A stretch of DNA of 64,000 nt from Dermatemys mawii. Lineage: Eukaryota; Chordata; Testudines; Dermatemydidae. The position numbers and the translations under genes are program-made. Position 1 is the first letter of the stretch; every line of letters begins with the position of its first letter. Of this stretch, positions 46,089 through 58,031 are shown in pieces. Where the stretch lies: NCBI GenBank assembly GCA_007922305.1, contig ML677358.1, positions 11,549,343-11,613,342 on the forward strand. Reading direction: 5' to 3'. Below the pieces are notes generated by a model, which saw nothing but the letters and a program-made list of their open reading frames with translations, was not told where the DNA came from and ran no database searches.

Positions 46089-46290
46089 GCCATGGTCTAC
46101 GCTGGAGTGGGGGGAGGGATTGACCTAAGATACGCGAATAGCGTAGCTGAAGTCAACGTATTCAGGTTGACTTACCACACTGTCTTCATGACGCTGAGTC
46201 AATTGCTGCCGCTCCCCCTTCGACTCCTTCTGCGCCTCTCGCGGTGGAGTACTGACGTCGACGGGAGAGCACTCAGGGATCGATTTCATG
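46089..46290 (+). mobile_element. Harbinger-like element, 3'-truncated (family of 50551)
   Basis: ATGGTCTACGCTGGAGTGG, GACCTAAGATACGCG, AATAGCGTAGCTGAAGTCAA and GGGAGAGCACTCAGGGATCG align in order with 50551-50846. Homology ends near 46290, short of the right terminus. The left half of the internal hairpin is deleted. The ORF at 46065-46439 starts upstream of it and is not a gene. Confidence 0.85.
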
Positions 46291-47689
46291 TTTATCACAG
46301 GCAGAGGGGGGCAGGGAGCTGTCTCGGAGGGGATTCCCGGGTGGCGGAGGGAACACCACAGGACGGAGGGTGGGCGGGGAGCTGCCACAGGGCTCCCCAG
46401 GCCAGTGCCGGGGGGGCTCAAGATGGAAGTTTCACCTAGGCCACCAAATACCCTTCCACCAGCCCTGTACCTGAGTGTTAAAATGTTGGTAAAACATCAG
46501 CATTTTACAAAGCAGATGAATGTCTTAGATTATTCAGATAGATAATATCAAGATTTTCTGTGCTCGAGTTTTTGAAAACCCATCACTATATTACAATATA
46601 TTATTTGAAAATAGTCTGTTGCTTGAAAACTTCATCACTGATGACCTCTTTGGGTCTGTTTTGCCCAAAGGCAATAAAGAACTTTAGATACAGTAGGAGG
46701 GAAAATAAAATTATGGGCAATCTTTTCAAATGCATGGAATAAGTGAGCGCTGAACGACAGCAGACAATGTGCTTCTTAATAACCTCTTGCATTCAAATTA
46801 CAGCTGGTGCACAGGGAGAAGGAAGAAGTAGTGAGTAGACTGTGCCTTGCATACTTTGAATTAGCATGTCAGTAATGATGGATGGAGTAAACAATAAAAT
46901 TTGACCTGTCACGCAATGATTATGAGCCTTAAGGCATTTGTAATTGGCTTCACCCAGCAATGTTAACAAAGGTGGATTGGAAAATTAGATTATTTGAATG
47001 ATACAGACTGCTTTACATTTTTAGTATGCAAAAGGAAAGACTCAGAACTCGAAGGGACTGAAGCCATAAGGTTCATTCTTCGTAAACCATCTCTGGCCCC
47101 TTTGTAACACAGGAGGCAAAGGAATAGTTTTTAAATAGCTGGTTTATACCATGTAGAATACCCGAGTTATTTAAAATGATTCTGTGGCGTATAGTTTTGA
47201 AACACTGTGTGGGAAGTGCAGTGCACATATAGTTTACATTAACCAATAATGGGATCTGTGTGGGTATTTGCTATATGTTATGCATCGTGCTCAAGTGTGC
47301 TCCTACAGTATAATTGGGCTATAAAATGAGATTGATATTACTCAGTGAGTTGTCAAAACGTGGCAAGAAGCCTGTGGGGGGGAGAAAACATACGTCGCTT
47401 TATTTTAAATACTGGTGTGAAATATGTGCACAGTAAACAAAGTTGGCTTGAATTAGTACCAGGCAGTTTGTTTATATGTAATTAAATACGTTTAATCATT
47501 TTTTTATTTTAAAGAAGTAAAATACGGGGTCACATTATTTTGTATAATCAGTGAGGAGTAGAGAAGGTGCTACAGGGGAGGGGGAAGTAACAGTGTGAGA
47601 GGAAGATAATCAGATATGAAGTTCAAACATTTTATTTTAGTATCTAGCTATCGTGGGTACTGATATGGTCCCCATCACCGTATTGCCTG

Positions 47690-47910
47690 AGCATCTGACA
47701 ATCTTTAATGTGTACATATATTCTCATGTATTTATCCCTACAACAGACCTTTAAGGCAGGGAAGTGCTATTAGCCCCTTTTTATTGATGGGGAGCTAGTG
47801 CACAGGGAGGTTAAGTGGCTTACCCAGCATCACTCAGGAAAGTCTATGTGGTGGAGCTGAGAACTGGACTGAGGTCTCCAAGGTCCCAGACTAGTGCCAC
47901 CCCCATCGGA
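47690..47910 (+). repeat. MIR/CORE-SINE-like repeat, fairly complete core
   Basis: CTATTAGCCCCTTTTTATTG, ATGGGGAGCTAGTGCACAG, GAGGTTAAGTGGCTTACCCA and GAACTGGACTGAGGTCTCCA reproduce the conserved core of MIR-type SINEs. This is the best-preserved copy in the window. Confidence 0.8.
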
Positions 47911-48103
47911 CCATCCGCTCAAGTGAAATTGATCTTCCCAAGGTCACCAGCGGCCTACTCTATTCCTAGCTTCGTCTCTCTGATAACTCAGACTTTCTCT
48001 GAGGAGGTGCATTGAGTTGGGGTTGTCTTACTGTCACTTCCCTTACAGCCTCCTTTGTGGATGGTAGTGATCTTTCTGATGTCCTTTTTCCTGGAATGCT
48101 AAT

Positions 48104-48360
48104 TTGAATTAAGAACATTATAATGGTCATACTGGGTCAGATCTGGACCCAGTATGACCATCATTATAATGGTCATACTGAGTCCATCTAGCCCAGTATC
48201 CTATCTTTGACTATGGCCAATGCCAGATGCTTCAGAGGGAGTGAACAGAACAGGACACTTTATCAAGTAATCTATCCCTTGTCATTCAGTCCCAGCTTCT
48301 AGCAGACAGAGGTTTAGGGTCACCCAGAGCATAGGGTTACATCCCTGACCCCATTGGCCT
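48104..48360 (-). mobile_element. CR1-like 3' fragment carrying an internal fold-back insertion
   Basis: AAGAACATTATAATGG at the left, CCATCTAGCCCAGTATCC, GGCCAATGCCAGATGCTTC, CCCAGCTTCTAGCAGACAG and CATAGGGTTACATCCCTGAC match a well-known reptile and bird CR1-type 3' region in reverse. A 45-bp inverted and direct repeat near 48116-48185 disrupts it. Confidence 0.75.
48116..48185. repeat. Hairpin plus direct repeat of 23-24 bp
   Basis: The word CATTATAATGGTCATACTG occurs at 48116 and again at 48162. Between them GACCCAGTATGACCATCATT is the near-perfect reverse complement of the first copy. The hairpin centre is AGATCT. Confidence 0.93.
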
Positions 48361-49999
48361 TTGGCCTTTTGGCCTTCACAATATTCCCTGGTGTTGGGTG
48401 GTGTTTAATGTTTGTTGTGTGGTAAGCCTAGATTGTTATGTCAGGAACACGATAAACAGAAAAAGAATGATAAAAGTTGCTTATTGCTTCCACTGTTTGT
48501 GCTCAAGGACTGATCTATGAGAAGGCTTTTTTTCAAAAAGAATTAACTAGATAGACTAAACGGAGCAATTTCTGCAATCAGGAAAATTTGACAAATTAGT
48601 ATCAGTGGTTAATGATTTGGACTAGCAAGCACATCTGGGTGAAAATCTTCTACAGCAATCAAGGAAAAATTAGCAGATCTAAATGTTGACTAATGGTCTC
48701 ATTAAAGTAAATAAGTGTTGGGTGGAGAACCAACTCAGAGCTCGCAATCTTGTGCAGAGTTGGAAGGATCCAACTTTTAGAATATTGGGCCTGGAAGATG
48801 ATGGAGGCATAGCAAAAGAAATTGGAACTTACCTTGGATACTTCTGGGGAAGATCCTCAGCCAATGTAACTTGTCCATTTGAAGTCGACTGAAGGTGTGC
48901 CCCATGAATTTTCTCAAACGGAAGGCAATCCAATGTATGAAAATACCATGACTTCCCTGATAGACATGGCAAATGTTCATCCTGAAGCATATTCAGAGCC
49001 TCAAGTTTTCAGTGATGTTAAGGCTGTATCATCAACCACAGGGTTTCCCTTTGCCAGATATTTGTGCTCCAAAGTCTTGGCTTTCATTTTTAAATAATTA
49101 TGTTTCTAGCCCCTGTGGCTGCAGAGAGAACGTTGAAAACATGAACTGCATGGATCCTGGGTTTTCTGCCAGGATTTGCAGAGGCTCTAAAATGATAACT
49201 CCGAGAGACGTGTACTGCCCCAGTGGTCTTTGCCAGGGATTGACTCTTACACCTAAGAGGCATTGCTGCTCCACCCTGGCGTGGCCGCATGTAACAAGCC
49301 ATACCAAGCATGAAACTGCATGGATGCTCACTTTCACCTCCCTGCTGTTGGGAAAGAATCTGAGCAGTTCAGGGAGGACTTGGCAGCTGGCGCGCACTTG
49401 TGCCTCCCAGCTGAGGTTGTAGCTGCTCATATTCCAAGCAGCAGCAGTAGCATTGCCTCACAAAAAACTAAATCTGCTACAGGGTTCCAGCTTGGTGGGC
49501 AGGTGCCGAGCCAGAGAAAGGAGGAGAGAAAAGAAAAAGTCTTCAGCCGCCTGAGTAAATCACAGTAGTTTGTGAGGCACTCAGTGGCCGGTTTGGGACA
49601 GAGGAATACAGCAGCAACCTTTTGCTGACTGCATTCTGTGCATATCCTGTGAAAATTGCTACTTTACCTGCGACACCGCCATGAATTTTCTAAAAAAATA
49701 AAAATCTGTGATTTCCTCAGGTTGGTAAGGATGGTATACAGATTCAAATGAAAGCAGCTGAGGAGACGATACAAAGGAGTTTCTGAAGAAAGCTGACAAG
49801 GTGCAGCTGTAATTGGCAATTACCCTGCTTTAATTTGGTTTAACTTTGTTCTGAAGAGCAAAATAGTTAATCTTTTGGCTCAGGGTAGATGGCGGCGGGG
49901 GGTAAAACCCCTAGTCTCCAGAGCGAGATTTGTCTCTGACTCACCTCTGGTTCCGATGGCACAAAAGGAATGTGGACCATTGAAGACTGGGAGTCAAGG
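48361..49999. other. Unique intronic stretch
   Basis: No gene is recognised. Overlapping ORFs at 48973-49422 (149 codons) and 49098-49430 lie on opposite strands of the same GC-richer patch and have no recognisable domain. Confidence 0.35.
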
Positions 50000-50110
50000 G
50001 ATCGGGTTCCATTTTTGGCTTTGCCAATTACTTTCTCTATGACCTTGAGTACATTACTTACCTTCTCTTAGCTTCATTTCCCCCTTAGCAGTAAAATAAG
50101 GATGAGAGCA
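50000..50110 (+). repeat. MIR-like repeat remnant
   Basis: TTGCCAATTACTTTCTCTATG, CCTTGAGTACATTACTTACC and TTAGCAGTAAAATAAGGATG are in MIR order, strongly diverged. Confidence 0.5.
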
Positions 50111-50550
50111 GCTGTTTTCATGTGTGATTGTCTGGAAGACCTTCTTATCAGATACAGATCTGGCCACGCCAGCGAAGACATTCATGAGAACAAAGCTTTT
50201 AGAAAGCTCCAACTGGCATAAAACACAGCAGTACATTGCTTCTCAAAACAGGCTGCTTTGAACACATCACCGTGGTTGTCCACTTTCTTCAAAGGGTCTC
50301 CAATTCAATAAAGAGTCCAAGATATCTGTGGTGAGATTCAAAGCCCTCCTGGGATTAGCTATGGCTACGAGAGAGTTCTCTTCTCCTTATATTACCACAA
50401 CTTCCCATGACATTTGCGTTCTGCTGGAGCCATCTGACCAATAGCGGGAGACTTGTGAGTGGAGTAAAAACAAATTTTCATGGGAGCTGGACCTAAACTG
50501 GACCTCACCACCAAAAGAGATAAGAATGACAACTAACCTCATCACACTTA

Positions 50551-50846
50551 GCCCTGGTCTATGCATGTGGGGGGGAATCGATCTAAGATATGCAACTTCA
50601 GCTACGTGAATAGCGTAGCTGAAGTCAGCGTACTTAGATCTACTCACTGCGGTGTCTTCACTGCAGTGAATCAACTGCTGATGCTCCCCCGTCGACTCTG
50701 CCTGTTCCTCTCATGGTGGTGGAGTACAGGAGTCAACGGTAGAGTGCTCGGGGATTGATTTATCATGTCTAGACTAGATTCGATAAATCGACCCCTGCTT
50801 GATCGATTGCTGCTTGCCGATCTTGGGGAGTAGTATAGACATACCC
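50551..50846 (+). mobile_element. Harbinger-like TIR element, intact ends
   Basis: The ends GCCCTGGTCTATGCATG and GTATAGACATACCC are flanked by perfect TTA duplications (50548-50550 and 50847-50849). It is 296 bp, non-coding. The internal hairpin ACTTCAGCTACG/CGTAGCTGAAGT with a 6-7-bp loop lies at about 50593-50623. A subterminal TAGACTAGATTCGATAAATC forms further short inverted repeats. It is the best copy of the family also at 17985 and 46089. Confidence 0.9.
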
Positions 50847-50849
50847 TTA

Positions 50850-53599
50850 GAATTAAATGCAAATAATGTCTCCTCCACTTAACTATCCCTCATTAGTTCT
50901 TCTCACTCACAAACTCTCCCACACAACAGATAGACTAATACAACTAGTTCTCTATGATGAGAGAAACATTGTTTTTAATGCTGAGTATGTCCTCGGTGAT
51001 TTATGGTTGCCATATAAAGATTTACTTAGATAAATTGATACAATAGGAGAATTCCTGAATCCATTGGTGAGTTTCTTTTGTGAAAATAATACTGCACATA
51101 AAACAAAATATACCTCAGCTTCCCCTCTGCACAACATTTTTATCAGTGGTAATTTTAGGAGTGGGTGCACCATTATTTAAAATACATTGATCTTGTCACA
51201 GTTACAGGGAATTCTCCAAATGACACACACACTTTTTTATCCATATAATATATGAGCTATGTGTATGAACAAATATATACAAGGAAGTAATAGAATTGTT
51301 CAAAACTCCTAAGTAAATAATGGATTTTATGCATACAAGATCCCTACAGCCTGCTAAAATATAATCTGAGTAGAAGTTAAGTCCTTGCTGAAGAAACATT
51401 TCATATACTTCTCCTGGAAGAGAACCAAGTAATATATTTTCTTAGAGTTGTAAGACCAAAGGATATTTTCTTCTTGATGAAAGTATCTGTCTCCCATTGT
51501 TGTTATGTGTGTAGGCTGAGAGAAGAATCTAGAGAAGGTCATTTTGGGTCTAGCTGGCTGAATTCACTTTTTCTTATGTGAGGTGCTGATGAAAAAGCAG
51601 AAAAATAAAGGGAAAAGGGAAGTTTCCAAGTTCAAATTTCAGTGCCACTGGTTATGAGATCTCAGTATGAATCTCTGTCTGCAGATTGATAGTGCAGTCA
51701 TCTCAGAGGAATTTCAATGACCCGTATTATCAGATCAAAAAGATTTTTTTCAGAAAGTAACTGAGCTGAGGCGGGGGACATGCTGAATTCTTTTTTTTAA
51801 AGAAAAGTTTCTTTAGGTAGTGTAGATAGTGTGAAGTGCAGGAGAGACTTTTGAATCTTCATCGCTTCAGGAAACTGAACGGCAAGATATTTTTCCAAAT
51901 CGTGGCCTAGACGTAGCATTACGTTCATTTGCATTTCATCTTTTGAAGTTTAGGAAAATATTGCTAGAAAGACAGAACTGCAGAAGAAGAATGGGACTTT
52001 TGAGAATGCTTTCAGCCAAACTTAAGCTGCCTCTGCCATTTTTGTGTGGATGAAAAAAGACAAAGGCCAGGCCAGTTATGTGTGTTGCATCCTGAGGTAA
52101 TCTGGGTTCCAGCTAAACCCACACAGAGTTCACGTTCTGCAGGACTTCCACAAATGAAAGCCAGACTCTAGGGCAGTGCAAGGGGGCAAGCTACATCTGC
52201 TTACAGTGCAAATGTTCCCTCACCTGACTGCAGCGCTTAACGTGCACAAAGTTACAATGAGTCACAGGTCTGGGAAATAATATTTTTAGTATCGCCTGGG
52301 AGAAAATGCTCTCTGATTGGCTGTTTTCCCCACTTGCCCGCCTCCTGGCATAACTCTCTCCTCTTCACTTGAGGAGCCAACACCATTCTCACATGAGGAG
52401 AGACAGCAGAAAGAGTCCAGCAGCTCAGGGTAGCTCAGCTCCATTCCCCAGCACAGGGAGCAATGGGGATAGACAGGATACTCCAATGCACTTCTTCCTG
52501 CCTGCAAAGCCCAGCCTAAGAAGGGGGAGAGAGGCCCTCACAGCATCTCTTCAGGCCTGGGAGAGGAGGGTGAAGAACCCCAAGAGCTGAAGGAGGAGAA
52601 AAGGTGAATCTGGAGGTACAGAATTGATGTGGGGTTTGGGTGTGGGCAGAGCAGATGTGGGGACTGAACTGATGGGGAGCCTGAGCGGACAGGATTGACC
52701 TCCTCTGGGGGTATTTGACCTCCCCTGGAAGTGCGGAGGCTGCTCTTTTTCTCCAAGTTAAGGAAAGAGAACACTCACCTTAGGCACCACTTGCAGCCCA
52801 ATCAAAATCGGCATCGTTTAGAGCTCCACCCAATGAATATATTCTCATTGAGGATAATGAGAATATTTTCATTCTTAAATTTAAGCACATGCTTCAGTAC
52901 ATTGTTGCAGTAGGGTCAGGGTGCTTGCATAAGCCAAACCTTTTGTTCTAAATAGTTTCCTTTGCATTTAAATAGATGTGTTCTTTTCTTTCAAGATTGT
53001 TGACATTCTCACTGTTAATGACTGGGCATGAGGATCTGTGTTATGTCATATATTAGGTTGTCACCTGGGCTCAAGGATCTGGTCTCCAGCAAAATAAGTC
53101 TGATGGTCTCAGTCTAGCTGCCAGAAGATAGTTGTCCGCATCACTAACTCAGGGAATGATGATCAATGAGGAAGCATTTCCTGGCAGTGAATGATAAGCC
53201 AAGTAATTGGAATCTTGAGTCAAAGCCAAGGGCTCTTAAAACAGCCAGTCATTAATTTCCAGGAGCTACCTGAGCCGCTGATTATTACTGCTATTATAAA
53301 TCAAGTAAAGAAATATAAATTACTTACATGTACAAAATTAAGTTAAAAGTTTAACTCCTCCATTGTCAGGAATGCTGTGGTCTCTGTAGCACTGGACATC
53401 TAAGGGCACTGTGACCCCTAAAAGCAGCACTTCAGTCTGGCTATTCCATTAGCTTTGTAATGTCACGTAATGTGGCACAGCTGGTAGCTTCTGAGCAGGG
53501 ATCCAGTATTAAATGAGTGAGTGTGGTGCATAAGCCGATCTCTCTGAAGAAGTTGGCATAGCACCTATGTTGTTGTTTTTTTACTTTTATCATCGGATT
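50850..53599. other. Unique intron with a GC-richer island
   Basis: No gene is recognised. A GC-richer block at 52300-52700 carries short ORFs on both strands (52286-52507, 52369-52590, 52538-52774) without known domains. A remnant of a palindromic amniote repeat (AAGCACATGCTTCAGTAC) is near 52884. Confidence 0.4.
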
Positions 53600-53985
53600 G
53601 GACTTTTTGATAGAACAGTTTTCCATCAGGAAATGCAGTTTTTTCTAAATGGAAACATTTCATGGGAACATGTCAATTTCAATTACATTTTCAATGGAAA
53701 AGTGTCAAAATAAATCATTTCAATTTGACTTTTATAATTAATAATAATGTTATCTTTTTGTATATGTAAATATTTATATTGTATAGATTACAATGTTTTG
53801 ACATTATCAAAATGAAATGTCACCTTACTGAAATAATTCAGCATTATGAAAACAAAAGGTTTAGATTTTTCTGAATCTCAAATTTTTCAGTAAAAAAAAA
53901 AAGTTGGCTTTCTGCTCTCATTCAGAATGTCACAGTTTCCATTGGGACAGAAATTCCATTTTCCAACCAGCACTAATTATTATTT
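53600..53985. repeat. AT-rich TIR-type repeat remnant
   Basis: GGAAACATTTCATGGGAAC, ATAATTCAGCATTATGAAAA and GACAGAAATTCCATTTTCC match the style and some words of 18415-18680. The ends are not clean. Confidence 0.5.
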
Positions 53986-55050
53986 ATAATTGATATTGCA
54001 ATGACCTCCAAAATGTGCTAGCGACTTTGCAGTACCGAAGTTTTTATATTGTATTATATATTTATATAAGACACAGAGTCCAGTTTTGTGTTACAGCCCC
54101 TTTGTGTTGTCTGGCAGTACAAAGCTAGTTCAACCAACCAAGTGAAGATTCTGTTAGTTTACAGGGAATCCCTAGGCAGAGTAAAGCTAGTATAAATGGC
54201 CCCCTCCCACCCTCCAACATAGGAGGTACGGCTGGAGAACGGTGTGCTGTTGCAATAGTCTTGGCAGATGATTTTTTGGGGGCCATTGCAGTTGGGTATA
54301 CTTTAGAGCAGCCTCAAACCCTGGGCCCCAAAGACCAGTGGGCCATGGTCAGCTGAGTTACTGCTTAGCTGGGTATGGCAGAGGATGAAGACCATAGTTC
54401 ATGCCACAAATAGATTACAATCTACCAGCAAGTGTGACATGAAAATTTGTCTTACTCTAGTCATTGGTGTCATTCCCTTTTTCTAGCCAGGAAAGTTCAC
54501 CCAGTTGGAGGTGTACTGGTCAAAAAAGGATTTCAGTGTCGTCATCCACATTTTCTCTACTACAGATTCCTTTACAAGAGCAGTTTTCCTTTTATTTGGA
54601 TAATCATTTTCTGGGAACCTGGATTTGTTTTGGCAAATGTATCAAGGGAAGCTTGGTGGTCCACTTAAAATCCAGGACTCTCAGAACATTATCTGTCTCA
54701 CTGTGCATCAAGGGAAGCGTGCTCTGCTTTTTCTGTCTTCTTTTTAAATATATATTCTTTTAAGTCCTTTGGAAACACAGGGACTTGTCAGCCCTTTCAC
54801 CTTTGTAAAGCAGAGACCAGGCCCCATTCTCTTCCAAACCATGTAACAAAGCAGTGATGATGTGGGAGCTCTGTGATGAACTGGCCTTTCTCTGACTACT
54901 AGAAGTCCCACTGTGGCAATGATCTTCTGCACAGCCCCCAACACAGAGCTGTGGCTTAATGCCACACATTAGACATCTGTAATTAATAGAACTGGCTAGC
55001 CAAACAAAAAGGAAAAGAGGGCCATGGTGAGATACGACTCAAAAAGCATA
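53986..55050. other. Unique intronic stretch
   Basis: No gene or clear repeat is recognised. Confidence 0.35.
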
Positions 55051-55372
55051 TAGTAGAACCTCAGAGTTACAAACGCCTTGGGAATGGAGGTTGTCCGTAA
55101 CTCTGAAATGTTCATAAATGTGAACAAAACGTTATGGATGTTCTTTCAAAAGTTTACAGTGGAACATTGACTTAATACAGCTTTGAAACTTCACAATGCA
55201 GAAGAAAAATGCTGCTTTCCTTTCATTTTTCTAGTAGTTTACGTTTAACACAATATTGTGTGTTTGTGTGTGTGTCTGCTGTTGCCTAGTTGTGTACTTC
55301 TAGTTCCAAATGAAGTGTGTGGTTGGCTGGTCAGTTTGTAACTTTGGTGTTCCTAACTCTGAGGATCTACTG
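55051..55372. mobile_element. Tigger/pogo-like MITE
   Basis: The termini TAGTAGAACCTCAGAGTTAC and TAACTCTGAGGATCTACTG are inverted. TA dinucleotides flank both ends (55049-55050 and 55373-55374), the target of Tc1/mariner/pogo elements. Subterminal CCGTAACTCTGAAATG repeats the terminus. It is 322 bp with a short GT run near 55258-55276 and no transposase. Confidence 0.9.
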
Positions 55373-55374
55373 TA

Positions 55375-56055
55375 CTTAATCCCAAGCTGATTCGTTAGGA
55401 CAAGGTCCATAAACAATTTCTGTAAGGAAGGCTTCCTGACCTTCATCTGAATCAACAGCCTGTCCTTTTGTGGGACGATTTTGTTTTTGACCTAATTGCA
55501 ACATGGTTGTAAGTGGAAGTTAGTGACTGAAAATGCCATATATTATTAGTCCCTTAACTTTCTCACAAATGTTTTCCTTTTAAAAGCAACAAATAGAGGG
55601 AACTAACTGATGAGATTAATTATCTGAGGAAATGACATGATTACAGAGGAAAGCAACTCAAGTGCTATATTTTTGTTCTGAACACAGAAGACTTCGAGAT
55701 ATTAAACTACATATTGCAGAAAGTACAATGTCACCAAAATAATTAATCTCATTCACAGGAGTTCCCACTAGTGATTGCAGTTGCACTGTGTGACAAAATC
55801 TTCATCATATTAAATACAAATTACATTAGATGGAGTGTTAAAAGCCTCCTGTAGATCATGGCTTCCCGTTATTAATGGACTTCACCCTATTAACTTCAGA
55901 TTCCAAATTATTTTTAGAATATTCAGCCTCATGCTCACAAGAAACCTACCCACTGTAAATTCCAATTTGAAAATCTTTGTTTAACATTTTGGAGAAACAT
56001 AGGCATGTCAGTGAGTAACCTGCCTCCGAGGGGGTTATGTACTGTAAGATACTGT
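55375..56055. other. Unique intronic stretch
   Basis: AT-rich. No gene or clear repeat is recognised. Confidence 0.35.
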
Positions 56056-56063
56056 ACACTGTG

Positions 56064-56227
56064 CAGGGCCAGCTCCAACTTTTTTGCTGCCCCAAGCAAA
56101 AAGAAAAAAGGGGCCAGAGCGCAGCCGAAGCAAAAAAAGGGACAGAGGGGCGGCCAAAATGTGCCTCCCCTTAAAATGTGCCGCCCCAAGCACATGCTTC
56201 CTCGGCTGGTGCCTGGAGCCGGCCCTG
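56064..56227. mobile_element. Short hAT-type MITE
   Basis: The ends CAGGGCCAGCTCCAAC and GGTGCCTGGAGCCGGCCCTG are inverted. The 8-bp target duplication ACACTGTG (56056-56063)/ACACTGCG (56228-56235) has one mismatch. It is 164 bp. The purine-rich interior (AAGAAAAAAGGGGCC) yields the ORFs at 55935-56346, which are not genes. Confidence 0.92.
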
Positions 56228-56711
56228 ACACTGCGAAGTCTGAAGATCGGACACATCTACGGATCATACATGGACAATTTAGATTGCTGGGAAGTGGGAA
56301 TGAAAAGCCATTTGAACTGAAGCAATGCACTGGAGTGGGAGTGTAGCCAGATTACACTCAAGAACAAACCTGGCACTGGTACACTGGCTTTGTCAGGAGC
56401 TGGTATCAAAACAGTTCCGTTTGGTTTTTTTACACCCTCTCTAATGGAAGAGAAATAGGTGCCTGTACACAGACCTCTCCATATTTTCAAAACTAAAATC
56501 TATCATCACAGGGCCTCTTTAGGAGAGCTGGTGCTGGAAAGTGTTTTATTACTTAAATATATCTTGCACAGACAGCACTGAACAAAGAAACCCTTCTGAG
56601 TTATATAATTCCTTGATGGGGTGCTTAAAAGATCTTTCATCTCATGTCAGTAAACTCCAGAGCAGTCATTTAAAGATTAAGCCTTTCTTTAAATTTGAAA
56701 ACATGTATCTA

Positions 56712-56945
56712 AATCTGAGATTCATAGGTTCATAAAGTCTAAGGCCATTGGGATCATCTCGTCTGACCTGTATAACACAGGCTGCAGAACTTCCCTGACG
56801 TCATTCGTATTTGAACTAAAACAAATCTTTTTAAAAAAACATCCAATCTTGGCTTTAAAAAATGCCAGTGATGGAGAATCCACTCGCTTGGTAAGTTGTT
56901 CCAATGGTTAATTACCTGCCTGTTAAAAATGCATGTCTTATTTAT
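56712..56945 (-). mobile_element. CR1 3'-end fragment
   Basis: In reverse it reads as the CR1 3' end. On + it shows the GATTCATAGGTTCATAAAG tail, then ATCTCGTCTGACCTGTATAA, ATCTTGGCTTTAAAAAATGC, GATGGAGAATCCACTCGCTT and AAGTTGTTCCAATGGTTAAT. The last two words are complementary to 7240-7260 region CR1 sequence. Confidence 0.92.
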
Positions 56946-57092
56946 TTAGTGATTTAGTTTCTGCTGGAATAGAAAATATTCAATCATCTCTGCAAAATTA
57001 CTGTCAATTTCACTATGTCCTTTTATGACTAGATTTACAATAGTGCCAATCCTATGGAGCCCTAAGAACATCAGGACAGAATCCTTAAGTTA

Positions 57093-57376
57093 GGGCATGT
57101 CTCTGCTCTGCAGTTTGAACTACAGGGGCGTGACCGACAGTGTGCACCAAAGTGCTGCACCATAACTCCCCCACCATAACACAGTGGACACTGTGGGAGC
57201 AAACGAAAAGGTTCCTACTTTGCATTAACATAGTCCTGTTTGAAGATGACTGTATTGATGTGAACGCGGAACCTTTGCCCCACAGTATACATGTGGGTAA
57301 TTACAGCGCATCATTTTGACCTGCAGTCCTATTCCTGCCCCTGTCGTCTGAACTGCAGGGCAATGAAGACATGTCC
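57093..57376. mobile_element. Harbinger-like TIR element
   Basis: The ends GGGCATGTCTCTGCTCTGC and GCAATGAAGACATGTCC are inverted. Perfect TTA duplications lie at 57090-57092 and 57377-57379. It is 284 bp and non-coding, with arms extending inward (GTTTGAACTACAGGGG and CCCCTGTCGTCTGAAC). Confidence 0.88.
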
Positions 57377-57420
57377 TTACCCTCTACACATTCAATGGGA
57401 AGGCAGTGCGGAGAGTAGAC

Positions 57421-57705
57421 CAGGGATAGCCAGCCTATGTCATGCATGCCAGAGGTGGCACATGAGCTGGGTCCTGGCCACCGGTCTGGGGGACTCTCCA
57501 TTTTAATTTAATTTTAAATGAAGCTTCTTCAACATTTTAAAAACCATTGTATGTAAACTAAATACAATAGTTTAGTTCTGTATTATAGACTTATAGAAAG
57601 AGACCTTCTAAAAATGTGAAAATGTATTACTGGCACGCAAAACCTTAAATTTGAGTGAATAAATGAGGACTCGGCACACCACTTCTGGAAGGTTGCCAAC
57701 CCCTG
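57421..57705. mobile_element. hAT-type MITE, copy 3
   Basis: The ends CAGGGATAGCCAGCCTATG and AGGTTGCCAACCCCTG enclose the same body as 4049 and 6703. A perfect 8-bp target duplication GAGTAGAC lies at 57413-57420 and 57706-57713. Confidence 0.95.
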
Positions 57706-57713
57706 GAGTAGAC

Positions 57714-58018
57714 CATCAGTGTCACGAGCACATGACAATGGGCTGAGAAAACAGGCTGCTGCATTTTGAACCAGCGGAAGCTTTTTCAGACTGCTCGGCT
57801 TCGTTCCCAGATATGAGGAGATGCAAGATTCAAGCCCAGAGGTCACAAACGCAGGGATTGCGGTGGCCCGTTTTGTGTCTGATGCGATGTGGTGCATTTT
57901 GTTGCCAGCCACAAATGGAAGAGGGCACCACTTGCAACCGTCTCTATTTGGGCATTCAAAGACACTGAGGAGTCAAAAGGACCCCATGGCTGCAAACAGG
58001 CCCAACCATCAGGAGGTC
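57714..58018. other. Unrecognised intronic sequence
   Basis: Moderately GC-rich with no recognised gene. Together with 58179-58720 it may be one older repeat (CATTTTGAACCAGCGGAAG; CTGAGGCACTGCTGTGCATC; GGAGAGGTCCATCAAGAG) split by the Penelope-like insertion. I could not name the family. Confidence 0.3.
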
Positions 58019-58031
58019 TCATATTGAAGAG

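Noticed and set aside
46065..46439. 124-codon ORF, with similar peptides at 50561-50758 and 18130-18381
   Set aside because: The peptide similarity (SVAEV, LTY, LSQLL words) comes from shared Harbinger-like repeat DNA and is read on either strand of the element. It is not a protein family.
48973..49430. Overlapping 149- and 110-codon ORFs on opposite strands
   Set aside because: No domain, start context, splice sites or repeat homology. They are probably chance ORFs in a GC-richer patch.
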